Below, piece after piece: positions 51,959 to 59,417 of a DNA stretch of 64,000 nt. Position 1 is the first letter of the stretch; each line of letters begins with the position of its first letter. The position numbers were made by a program, and so were the translations under genes. The stretch comes from CAYMAZ01 sp964428185. Its GTDB lineage: Bacteria > Bacteroidota > Bacteroidia > Bacteroidales > DTU049. Where the stretch lies: positions 1-64,000 of the forward strand of contig CAYRXH010000001.1 of the NCBI GenBank assembly GCA_964428185.1. The letters run 5' to 3'. The notes under the pieces are model-generated. The model saw nothing but the letters and a program-made list of their open reading frames with translations. It searched no databases and was not told the origin of the DNA.

Positions 51959-53309
51959 ACAGTTTTTCTGTTAGAAAGTGATCCGGATTGAATTGTTGAA
52001 ATATCGCATTCCTGAACTGAGTTTCAGATTTACTGATCATTAGATTGCTGTGTCTGAAGTAATCAAGAAGGTATGGTAGGGGCTTGTGTTCATACCATCT
52101 ATCCAGAGAATAGCTGAGAGCCAAATTAATTTCGGAAGGAGTACCGACACATTCAAAAGGTTTGACTTTTTCTGACCCCGTCAGTTGACGGAAAATGGTA
52201 AGCAATTCCCGGTTGTCAAAAATATTATAGCCAAAGATTTGGGTGATTCCTGAGGGGCCAATAAATGGAAGCAGGATTATTGCTGTAAAAAGGCATTTCG
52301 GACATTTGCCACACCAGATATTTTGTTTGCTTCCTGCATTGCAGCTTCTGAAAACTTCGTGATAATGTGTCATCCTGCTAAATGCGGCTGCAATCTGCAA
52401 TTCTGAAAGGGGTCTGAGCAGGCTGAAATAATTATAGTGAGGACTGATCCATGTTTGTACATAGTATCTGAAATCCTTTTCAAATTCAACGGATTTTGAA
52501 TACTGATGGTTTATTTTTGTTCCAAGAACGGTGGCTTCGTTGGCACTGGATTCATTACTGAGAGCAATGTCAGCAATACCTGAAACATAAGCGACAACAA
52601 GAGACTGAAAAGCAAGCAGAGATGAAAATGGAGTGTGTCCGTTGAGAAAGCCCTCAGTATTCAAACGGAGGAGTTCGGGATCAATTGTACGATGAATCAC
52701 GAAAGTCAGATCATCTGATATGCCGGCGGTCTTGACTGTTTCTGTCATCGCTTCTCTTGGGTTCACCAGCATTAGTCTTACGTTTGCACCTGTGTTCAGG
52801 AGGAACTCAAGGCTCACTGCCGAATCTTTCCCTCCACCAACCGGTACAATCACTTCATTGCTAAATTGTCGAAAATCCACTTTTGAAAAAGGAATATCAC
52901 TTTTACATTCAATTTTCAGAAAATCTTCTTCAGAGGCATCAATTGAGTTGATCCAGAAAAATTCTCCAAGACCGTTAAACCAAAGTTTTTTCCACCATCT
53001 GATCTGATCCTGATTCAGCTGAAACGGTTTAATAATGACCCGTTTAGGGCATGCTGCTTTCCAGTAGCTGATCAGTTCAACCATCCCCAGATTAAACAGC
53101 AGAACATGTATATCATTCTGATTCAGATGTTCAGGTTGAGAGTTGAATATAAATTTTGTCTGTGGTTTAAAAATGAGTTGATTATCAAGTGAAAATTGAT
53201 ATTCCACAGACAGTTCATGACCGTTTAATTGAAAATTATAGCCTTCAAATGAAAAAATTTGAAATTGTTTTCTCAGGTCTGTATATTTGTCAAAATTATT
53301 TTGCCGCAT
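51918..53309 (-). CDS. murL: MurL-type UDP-MurNAc-L-Ala-L-Glu epimerase
   Basis: A 463-residue protein of the HUP/PP-loop-like MurL family, which epimerises the terminal L-Glu of UDP-MurNAc-L-Ala-L-Glu to D-Glu with ATP. Visible features are IVPVGGGKDSAVSLEFLLNT (nucleotide-binding loop), the signature SNESSANEATVLGTKINHQY followed by SKSVEFEKDF, and a cysteine cluster CGKCPKC. Its 3' end overlaps the murD-type gene by 41 bases. The pair reproduces the MurD2-MurL arrangement described in Xanthomonas. Assignment is from remembered motifs and context. Confidence 0.8.
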   Translation of the reverse strand: MRQNNFDKYTDLRKQFQIFSFEGYNFQLNGHELSVEYQFSLDNQLIFKPQTKFIFNSQPEHLNQNDIHVLLFNLGMVELISYWKAACPKRVIIKPFQLNQDQIRWWKKLWFNGLGEFFWINSIDASEEDFLKIECKSDIPFSKVDFRQFSNEVIVPVGGGKDSAVSLEFLLNTGANVRLMLVNPREAMTETVKTAGISDDLTFVIHRTIDPELLRLNTEGFLNGHTPFSSLLAFQSLVVAYVSGIADIALSNESSANEATVLGTKINHQYSKSVEFEKDFRYYVQTWISPHYNYFSLLRPLSELQIAAAFSRMTHYHEVFRSCNAGSKQNIWCGKCPKCLFTAIILLPFIGPSGITQIFGYNIFDNRELLTIFRQLTGSEKVKPFECVGTPSEINLALSYSLDRWYEHKPLPYLLDYFRHSNLMISKSETQFRNAIFQQFNPDHFLTEKLYVQLRQFIRNTEI

Positions 53310-53338
53310 AATAAACGGTATAATATTTGAAGAAGGCT

Positions 53339-53346
53339 CAAAATTA
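53339..53346 (-). promoter_or_regulatory. -7 promoter element of murL-murD
   Basis: TAATTTTG on the minus strand, a perfect TAnnTTTG match 29 bases before the murL ATG, in the 54-base gap to the divergent yqgE gene. Confidence 0.5.
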
Positions 53347-53363
53347 ATGAATAATCCGGAACT

Positions 53364-53948
53364 ATGGAAAAGAAGTTTGAGATCAGGGCAAATGCAGTAA
53401 AGCCTGCTTCAGGCCGCCTGCTTGTATCAGAGCCCTTGCTGCAGGATGTGTACTTCAGGCGTTCAGTTGTTCTGCTTATCGAGCATTCAAAGGATGAAGG
53501 TTCAGTAGGGGTTATTCTGAACAAACCCCTTGATGTAACCTTTAATCAGGTGGTGAAAAATTCACCTGCTCTCAATGCTGGAATGTTTCTGGGTGGGCCT
53601 GTGGCAACCGGTAATGTCTATTTTCTTCACACATTGGGGTATGACATTGAAAATGCTATTGAAATTGGCAAAGGCCTTTTCTGGGGAGGGAATATTGAAC
53701 AGGTGAATGAACTGATTGCATTGCAGGTACTCAATCCCTCAAATATCCGCTTTTATATTGGCTATTCGGGTTGGGGGGCAATGCAGCTTGAAAATGAACT
53801 AAGTCTCAACAGTTGGGCAATTGTGAAAGCACAGACACATGAAATCTGGAAACTTCCTGCTTCTGCGATGTGGGAAACCATGGTTGAGAAACTGGGATCC
53901 GGATATGACTTTTGGAAAAAAATGCCCGAAGATCCGGGGATGAATTGA
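53364..53948 (+). CDS. YqgE/AlgH family protein
   Basis: A 194-residue UPF0301 protein. Hallmarks are GRLLVSEPLLQDVYFRRSVV, EHSKDEGSVGVILNKP, GGPVATGNVYFLHTLG and FYIGYSGWGAMQLENEL. The family is widespread and its biochemical role is unclear. It is transcribed divergently from murL and is not part of an operon here. Confidence 0.92.
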   Translation: MEKKFEIRANAVKPASGRLLVSEPLLQDVYFRRSVVLLIEHSKDEGSVGVILNKPLDVTFNQVVKNSPALNAGMFLGGPVATGNVYFLHTLGYDIENAIEIGKGLFWGGNIEQVNELIALQVLNPSNIRFYIGYSGWGAMQLENELSLNSWAIVKAQTHEIWKLPASAMWETMVEKLGSGYDFWKKMPEDPGMN

Positions 53949-54220
53949 TGGGACAACTAGAAGATTAAGCCAAAGGCTTCCCTTTGGGAGAGAAGATTGC
54001 TTGATGAGTTTGTGCATGTAATTGATTATTAGTGATTAGTGACTGGTAAAAAAATACTTCAACATTCAATACTCATGATCCTATACCCTTTTATACCCTT
54101 TACCTTAAACACAACCTCCTTCATAAGAATTGTTTTTATAAACATGCAGAAGTTTTGAACAGAATATGTTTTATATCGAAAAAATAGTTATAAATGCCTT
54201 TAATTTTAATATACACATCT

Positions 54221-54415
54221 ATGAATAAATGGATTTATCTTGTTATCGCTTTGGCATCAATCGGAGCATCTGTTGCAATGTATATAATTGGAAGCAATTC
54301 AGTTCATTTGGATGAACTGTTACGGTTTTACTGGTATCCTCTGGGGCTTGCTGTTCTTTCACTGACTGGGTTTTATACTGCAGTGAAGAGGATAAAAAAA
54401 ATTGCACAAATATAA
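54221..54415 (+). CDS. Small two-helix membrane protein
   Basis: A 64-residue protein with two hydrophobic helices (WIYLVIALASIGASVAMYII and YWYPLGLAVLSLTGFYTAV) and a basic tail VKRIKKIAQI. ATG 54221 is preferred over the longer frame from 54194. The family is not recognised. Its stop codon sits in the loop of a strong terminator, which supports it being a real transcription unit. About 250 bases before it hold no gene. Confidence 0.6.
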   Translation: MNKWIYLVIALASIGASVAMYIIGSNSVHLDELLRFYWYPLGLAVLSLTGFYTAVKRIKKIAQI

Positions 54416-54428
54416 TTTGTGCAATTTT
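54398..54428. terminator. Bidirectional terminator between the small membrane gene and tRNA-Arg
   Basis: A perfect 13-bp stem AAAATTGCACAAA / TTTGTGCAATTTT with a 5-base loop. Flanking A and T tracts make it work for the plus-strand gene and for the minus-strand tRNA. Confidence 0.85.
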
Positions 54429-54462
54429 CTCTTGTTAATTTTTCTTATTTACTCCTTTCTTG

Positions 54463-54536
54463 TGACTCCGTAGGGATTCAAACCCCAAACCTTCTGATCC
54501 GTAGTCAGATGCTCTATTCAGTTGAGCTACGGAGCC
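54463..54536 (-). tRNA. tRNA-Arg (anticodon ACG)
   Basis: A 74-base tRNA on the minus strand. The acceptor stem GGCTCCG pairs with CGGAGTC (one G-U). The D arm has AGCTCAACTGAATAGAGC, the anticodon stem TCTGA/TCAGA encloses the loop CTACGGA (ACG), and the T arm has GGTTTGAATCC. No CCA is encoded. The ACG anticodon needs deamination to inosine by TadA. Confidence 0.95.
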
Positions 54537-54616
54537 ATTTGTGAGGTGCAAAGTTACATTTTTTTTTGAAATGTGAATAAGATTTTATTTTTTTGGGATT
54601 TTACAATTGTTTGTGG

Positions 54617-54624
54617 TATTTTTG
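54617..54624 (+). promoter_or_regulatory. -7 promoter element of the 54646 gene
   Basis: TATTTTTG, a perfect TAnnTTTG match 21 bases before ATG 54646. A TTTG at 54592-54595 with 21-base spacing is a good -33 candidate. Confidence 0.65.
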
Positions 54625-54645
54625 TACTCAGTAAATCAAATAATC

Positions 54646-55881
54646 ATGAAAAAAGCGGTTGTATTTTTACCTGCCATATTTGCAATGTTTTCAGTGTTTG
54701 CTCAGCAAACCGATCAGTCATTGGTTTTAGCTCCCGATCAGAAAGTTTTTGTTAATCGTGAGCAGATGCGGGGATATGTTGAGCAGGGTTGGTTTATTCC
54801 CTCTTGGGATCTGTTTGATAATTTCTGGGGAGGCGATTATTCAATGGTCACTCATTATGCAAACCTTGTGTTTCCTGACAGTATTGTTAAATATGAAGGA
54901 AGTACCGGTACAATTAGTTATAACTGGTTATGCGCAGTGGGGCAGGTGCTTGATCCCTATTCACAGGTGTTTTTCAATCCACTGACCACATTTCAGTCTT
55001 ATCGTGTGGATTCAATGTTTGTGCTGGCATGGTATAATGTGGTTGATTCTTCAGTTCCTGATACTTTGGTTGCTGAGTTTGTCATTGGCACTCCCACCAT
55101 GTCTCCCCAGTTTGCCCATACCATCTTTATTTTCCAGCCTGATACCCTTGATGCATCTCCACCCCGAATGTTGGGTGATACAACACAACAGGGATATTAT
55201 GCCAAACTCACAGCTCCTGATAAAATTATTGTGAAATATCCTCTCACCATGCAGGATTCCACTATGCTGTACGGAAAATATATTCAGTTCCCGGTTGGTA
55301 TTGAAGTCCCGATGGGCAAGGTGATTGGTGTTTCTCTCAGTTTTGTTCCGGGTTATTCCTACAGTTTTGATGATGTGTTGTATTCCTATATGAGCGGAGG
55401 TTCACTTACCCAGGAGATTAATGCTTTTCGAATGGGATTGTATGCAGTTGATGACACTCAGTCAAACCCCTCATTGTTTTATGACCCGTATGAACGCTAT
55501 AATCTGAGCTATTATATCCATAAAAATGGCCGTTACGGACTGTATGTGGATCAGTGGCGCAACGAAAGAATGGCTTCGCTGATAACATGGGGCTTTGATT
55601 TTGGCTGGAAATTATCCGGTTCTGATAATGTGTCTGTTTATGAATCTGCCAATACTTCATTTTCTGTGTATCCAAATCCTGCAACTCAGGAGTTACAGAT
55701 CAGGAACATCGGACATGGTGCATCACTGAATATTTATTCTTCTTTCGGACAGTTGATGTATTCAGAAAGCCTTGAAAATGATATTATCACAATAGATGTT
55801 TCACAGTGGGCACGGGGAATGTATTTTGCTGAAATTATCAAAGAAGGAACAAAAGAGATGAAGAAATTTGTGCTTCAGTAA
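54646..55881 (+). CDS. Secreted protein with T9SS sorting domain, unknown function
   Basis: A 411-residue exported protein. The signal peptide is MKKAVVFLPAIFAMFSVFAQ. The central about 300 residues are beta-rich, with aromatic residues, but I recognise no domain. The C-terminal about 75 residues (ANTSFSVYPNPATQELQIRN to YFAEIIKEGTKEMKKFVLQ) are a type A type IX secretion sorting domain. The protein is therefore predicted to be secreted or surface-anchored. It is monocistronic, with its own promoter and a downstream hairpin. The longer frame from 54607 overlaps the promoter. Confidence 0.85.
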   Translation: MKKAVVFLPAIFAMFSVFAQQTDQSLVLAPDQKVFVNREQMRGYVEQGWFIPSWDLFDNFWGGDYSMVTHYANLVFPDSIVKYEGSTGTISYNWLCAVGQVLDPYSQVFFNPLTTFQSYRVDSMFVLAWYNVVDSSVPDTLVAEFVIGTPTMSPQFAHTIFIFQPDTLDASPPRMLGDTTQQGYYAKLTAPDKIIVKYPLTMQDSTMLYGKYIQFPVGIEVPMGKVIGVSLSFVPGYSYSFDDVLYSYMSGGSLTQEINAFRMGLYAVDDTQSNPSLFYDPYERYNLSYYIHKNGRYGLYVDQWRNERMASLITWGFDFGWKLSGSDNVSVYESANTSFSVYPNPATQELQIRNIGHGASLNIYSSFGQLMYSESLENDIITIDVSQWARGMYFAEIIKEGTKEMKKFVLQ

Positions 55882-55900
55882 ACTGGATGTTCACAATAAA

Positions 55901-55931
55901 AAAAACAGGAAATTTCAATTTCCGGTTTTTT
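55901..55931. terminator. Bidirectional terminator between convergent genes
   Basis: A GGAAATT / AATTTCC stem, extended past one mismatch by AAAAC / GTTTT, then a T run. It serves the plus-strand T9SS gene and, in reverse, the minus-strand korAB operon. Confidence 0.75.
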
Positions 55932-55950
55932 AGTATAGATGAATGAAATA

Positions 55951-56994
55951 TTACATTTCCCAGGTATCACCGCTATTGAGGAGGTCATCCATGCACTTGA
56001 TTTTGTTGACACGACGTTGTTCACTTATCTGTTCGATCATCATGTCATCATAGGTAGGAGCGAAAGCTGATCTGATCACACCAAGTGCAATGGGAAATTC
56101 AGGAGGATTCATCCTGACAAGCATTCTGTGGATTCCGGGATCCTGAGAATATTTATCATGCACCAGAATATCACTTTCAGAAATGCCATTTTTGCCGATT
56201 TCAACCACTCTGAGCTGGGTTCCGTCAAGCTGAATGCCTTTATCATGATCTTTGCCGAACAGCATTGGTTTTCCATGTTCAAGAATCAGCTGGGTTTCAT
56301 CACGGAATTCCTTGTCGGTGATTGCAGCATGGGCTTTGTCGTTGAAGACGATACAATTCTGCATAATCTCCATGACAGAGGTGCCGTCATGTTTGGCAGC
56401 CTGGAACATGATTTTTGTCATCATAGGGATATTGTTATCAACAGCTCTGGCAAAAAAAGTACCTCCGGAACCAAGGACCAGATTTCCTGTGTTGAATGAA
56501 TTCTCGATGGTTCCGTATGGAGATGTTTTTGTGACACTGCCAATAGGAGAAGTGGGTGAATATTGTCCTTTTGTGAGTCCATAGATCTGATTGTTGAAAA
56601 GGAGTATGTTCACATCAATGTTTCTTCTGATAATATGAATAAAATGATTTCCACCAATTGCCATTGAGTCGCCGTCACCGGTTGCAATCCATACACTAAG
56701 GCCGGGATTTGCTAGCTTCACTCCTGAAGCGATGGCGTGGGCACGTCCGTGAATGCCATGAAAACCATAAACATTCACATAATATGGAAATCTTGATGAG
56801 CATCCGATACCTGAAACGATGGTGAAGTTCTCAGGTTTGTATCCGATTTCCGGAAAAACCTTTTCAACCGCATTGAGAATAAAGTGTGCTCCGCATCCGG
56901 GGCACCATTTCACCATCTGATCACTGATAAAATCTTCTTTGTTCAGCTTTCCTGATGCCCTTCCGATTGTATTTTGAATAGGTCCCTGTATCAT
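55951..56994 (-). CDS. korB: 2-oxoglutarate:ferredoxin oxidoreductase beta subunit
   Basis: A 347-residue TPP-binding beta subunit. Motifs are KWCPGCGAHFIL, GIGCSSRFPYYVNVYG, FHGIHGRAHAIASGVKLANP, the TPP/Mg2+ motif ATGDGDSMAIGGNHFIHIIR to LLFNNQIYGLTKGQYSPTS. With KorA it decarboxylates a 2-oxoacid to acyl-CoA and reduces ferredoxin. It follows korA by 2 bases. 2-Oxoglutarate is the usual substrate of this two-subunit type. Confidence 0.92.
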   Translation of the reverse strand: MIQGPIQNTIGRASGKLNKEDFISDQMVKWCPGCGAHFILNAVEKVFPEIGYKPENFTIVSGIGCSSRFPYYVNVYGFHGIHGRAHAIASGVKLANPGLSVWIATGDGDSMAIGGNHFIHIIRRNIDVNILLFNNQIYGLTKGQYSPTSPIGSVTKTSPYGTIENSFNTGNLVLGSGGTFFARAVDNNIPMMTKIMFQAAKHDGTSVMEIMQNCIVFNDKAHAAITDKEFRDETQLILEHGKPMLFGKDHDKGIQLDGTQLRVVEIGKNGISESDILVHDKYSQDPGIHRMLVRMNPPEFPIALGVIRSAFAPTYDDMMIEQISEQRRVNKIKCMDDLLNSGDTWEM

Positions 56995-56996
56995 AA

Positions 56997-58859
56997 CTAT
57001 TTCTCCTTTATCAGTTGTGTAAACTGTTCTCTTAATTCTTTGATATTAAATGGTTGTCCCTGAACTTTGTTGTATTGACTGAGTTGAATTTGGGGATATG
57101 TTGATCTCAGATATTTGACAAACTGTCCTCTGTTCAGTTCACATACGATGACTTTTTTAAATTTCCCCAAGAGTTCTTCTGTATTTTTCGGAAGAGGATA
57201 TATATACCTGAAATGTGTATGAGCAACTTTCTGACCTTCGGCACGGGCTTCTTCCACAGCCTTGCGGACAACACCAAGAGTGCTCCCCCAACTCACAACA
57301 AGGACTTCATCCTGATCGTCACCATATACTTCCTGTTGTGGTATAAAATCAGCAATTTTCATCACTTTTTCTTCTCTAAGCCTGACCATCAGTTCATGAT
57401 TGAGAGGATCGGTTGAAACGAAACCGTCAATATTGGTTTTCTCAAGTCCACCGATTCTGTGACGGAGACCGGGAGTTCCAGGAATAGCCCAATACCTTGC
57501 AAGAGTTTCAGGATTTCTTTCATAGGGTTTATATGGTTTTGAAGGATCGGCATAAGGTGGATTAATATCAGGCAGATCTTTCATGCTTGGAATTTTGAAT
57601 AATTCGGAACCAAAACCAAGATACCCTTCAGTGAGAAGAATCGCAGGTGTCATATGCTCCATTGATAATTTGGAGATTTCAAATGCTGCATAAAAACAAT
57701 CAACAGGAGTTGCTGCTGCCATGATTAGCATTGGTGCTTCTCCGTTACGTCCGTATAATGCCTGAAGCAGGTCTGATTGTTCAGACTTTGTTGGCATCCC
57801 TGTTGATGGTCCTCCTCTCTGAACATTGACAATTACTAGGGGTAATTCAGTAATTACTGCCAGACCCATGGCTTCAGTTTTTAATGAAAGTCCTGGTCCT
57901 GAGGTTGTTGTACAAGCAAAAGCACCTGCAAAACTGGCGCCAATGGCTGAACAGATACCTGCAATTTCATCCTCCGCCTGAAATGAACGGACTCCCAGAC
58001 TTTTTTGTGTTGAAAGTTCCATTAAAATTTCAGTGGCAGGAGTGATGGGATATGATCCAAGAAATAAATGTTTTCCGGCTTTTTCAGCTGCTGCCATTAA
58101 TCCCCAGGCAGTGGCAACATTACCAGTGATGTTCCTGTAACGACCCTTTTCCATTTTTGCCTTGGGAACTGTGATGATCTGATGAATGGCCTCAACAGTT
58201 TCAGCATAATCATACCCTGCTTTCAAAACAATTTTATTTGATTTGAGTGCATAGGGTTTCTTTTTGAATTTGATTTCAAAAAAATCATAAGTGTGCTTCA
58301 TGTCTTTATTGAAAATGCAATAGAGCATGCCCAGCACAAACATATTGCGAGATCTTAAGGACTGTTTATTGTCAGCTCCTTCAACACCTTCAAGACTCTT
58401 TTTTGTCAATGTGGAGATTGGTGCCTTGATAACATTGAATTTTTCAAGGCTTCCGTCTTCAAGAGGATTGGATGCATAGCCTGCTTTTTCAATAGTTTTT
58501 TCGTTGTAGGCATCAATATCTGTAATAATCAGTGACCCATGCTTAGCCCATTTCAGATTTGCCTTCAGTGAAGCAGGATTCATGGCAACGAGAACATCGC
58601 ACAAGTCTCCTACACTGTAAATCTTTTCATGTCCAAACTGAAGCTGAAAACCGGATACACCGGCAATAGTGTTCTGAGGTGCTCTCACCTCGGCAGGAAA
58701 GTCAGGAAAAGTAACAAGATCATTACCCGAAAGTGCAACAGTCTCAGCAAAAAGCGTTCCTGTAAGCTGCATCCCGTCTCCTGAGTCACCTACAAATTTC
58801 ACAACGATAGCTGATTTTTCAACCACCGGTTTTTCTTTTGTATGTTTTACATGTGTCAT
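56997..58859 (-). CDS. korA: 2-oxoglutarate:ferredoxin oxidoreductase gamma-alpha fusion subunit
   Basis: A 620-residue fusion. The N-terminal gamma domain (VKFVGDSGDGMQLTGTLFAE, to about residue 200) is followed by the alpha (pyrimidine-binding) part with YPITPATEILMEL, FQAEDEIAGICSAIGASFAG, TTTSGPGLSLKTEAMGLAV and VNVQRGGPSTGMPTKSEQSD, and the C-terminal domain ending in FRYIYPLPKNTEELL. The fused arrangement is standard for Bacteroidota. An oxygen-sensitive route in the reductive or oxidative TCA branch. Confidence 0.93.
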   Translation of the reverse strand: MTHVKHTKEKPVVEKSAIVVKFVGDSGDGMQLTGTLFAETVALSGNDLVTFPDFPAEVRAPQNTIAGVSGFQLQFGHEKIYSVGDLCDVLVAMNPASLKANLKWAKHGSLIITDIDAYNEKTIEKAGYASNPLEDGSLEKFNVIKAPISTLTKKSLEGVEGADNKQSLRSRNMFVLGMLYCIFNKDMKHTYDFFEIKFKKKPYALKSNKIVLKAGYDYAETVEAIHQIITVPKAKMEKGRYRNITGNVATAWGLMAAAEKAGKHLFLGSYPITPATEILMELSTQKSLGVRSFQAEDEIAGICSAIGASFAGAFACTTTSGPGLSLKTEAMGLAVITELPLVIVNVQRGGPSTGMPTKSEQSDLLQALYGRNGEAPMLIMAAATPVDCFYAAFEISKLSMEHMTPAILLTEGYLGFGSELFKIPSMKDLPDINPPYADPSKPYKPYERNPETLARYWAIPGTPGLRHRIGGLEKTNIDGFVSTDPLNHELMVRLREEKVMKIADFIPQQEVYGDDQDEVLVVSWGSTLGVVRKAVEEARAEGQKVAHTHFRYIYPLPKNTEELLGKFKKVIVCELNRGQFVKYLRSTYPQIQLSQYNKVQGQPFNIKELREQFTQLIKEK

Positions 58860-58883
58860 TGGAACAAGGGGTTAATTTTTTGG

Positions 58884-58891
58884 CAAAATTA
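58884..58891 (-). promoter_or_regulatory. -7 promoter element of korAB
   Basis: TAATTTTG on the minus strand, a perfect TAnnTTTG match 24 bases before the korA ATG. Confidence 0.6.
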
Positions 58892-59125
58892 TACCTTTAA
58901 ACAATATGAGACTGTTTAATTTAATTTTTTTTCAAAATTTTATTAACTCAATGTTTATGAATTTTTGATAGTTTTTTGTCTTTTTATTGAGTACATTGCC
59001 ATGAAAATGCAAATTATTGAAATTACATACTTGTTTTTCAATAAATTAGAGTTTGTAACATTATTTATACCAATAATAAATATCAAATAGATAAAAAAAA
59101 AGGGTTACTCTTATGAGTTTTTTTC

Positions 59126-59133
59126 TACTTTTG
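59126..59133 (+). promoter_or_regulatory. -7 promoter element of the ferredoxin gene
   Basis: TACTTTTG, a perfect TAnnTTTG match 26 bases before the ferredoxin ATG. Confidence 0.65.
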
Positions 59134-59159
59134 CAACACAAACAAAAAATATTTAAGTC

Positions 59160-59327
59160 ATGGCTTATGTAATTACAGATGATTGTACCGCATGTGGTAC
59201 TTGTATTGATGAATGTCCCGTAGAAGCAATTTCTGAAGGTCCCATTTACAAAATTGATCCCGATGTTTGCACAGACTGCGGTGCATGTGCTGATGTTTGT
59301 CCGGTTGAAGCAATTCACCCCGAATAA
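59160..59327 (+). CDS. 2[4Fe-4S] ferredoxin
   Basis: A 55-residue clostridial-type ferredoxin. Two CxxCxxCxxxCP motifs are complete: Cys9, 12, 15, 19 (CTACGTCIDECP) and Cys37, 40, 43, 47 (CTDCGACADVCP), each followed by VEAI. It is very acidic, as usual. It is divergent from korAB by 300 bases and is the likely electron acceptor of that enzyme. It has its own promoter and terminator, consistent with high expression. Confidence 0.96.
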   Translation: MAYVITDDCTACGTCIDECPVEAISEGPIYKIDPDVCTDCGACADVCPVEAIHPE

Positions 59328-59346
59328 TATCGGACATCAACATTAT

Positions 59347-59379
59347 AAAAAGCCCTGAGGTTGCCTGAGGGCTTTTTTT
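59347..59379 (+). terminator. Rho-independent terminator after the ferredoxin gene
   Basis: AAAAGCCCT and AGGGCTTTT form a long stem with an inner AGG/CCT pairing past one mismatch and a TTG loop, then a run of T. It lies 20 bases after the ferredoxin stop. Confidence 0.88.
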
Positions 59380-59417
59380 GTTGCTGTTTTTTTCTATTTT
59401 CGTAAAAAATTAAGTGA

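Larger units (their letters stand above)
58860..59159. other. Divergent intergenic region korA / ferredoxin
   Basis: About 300 AT-rich bases. It holds the korA promoter element (58884-58891, minus) and the ferredoxin promoter element (59126-59133, plus). Nothing else is recognised. Confidence 0.6.

Noticed and set aside
56128..56584. Plus-strand open frames over 100 codons inside korB
   Set aside because: They are antisense shadows of a clearly conserved gene.
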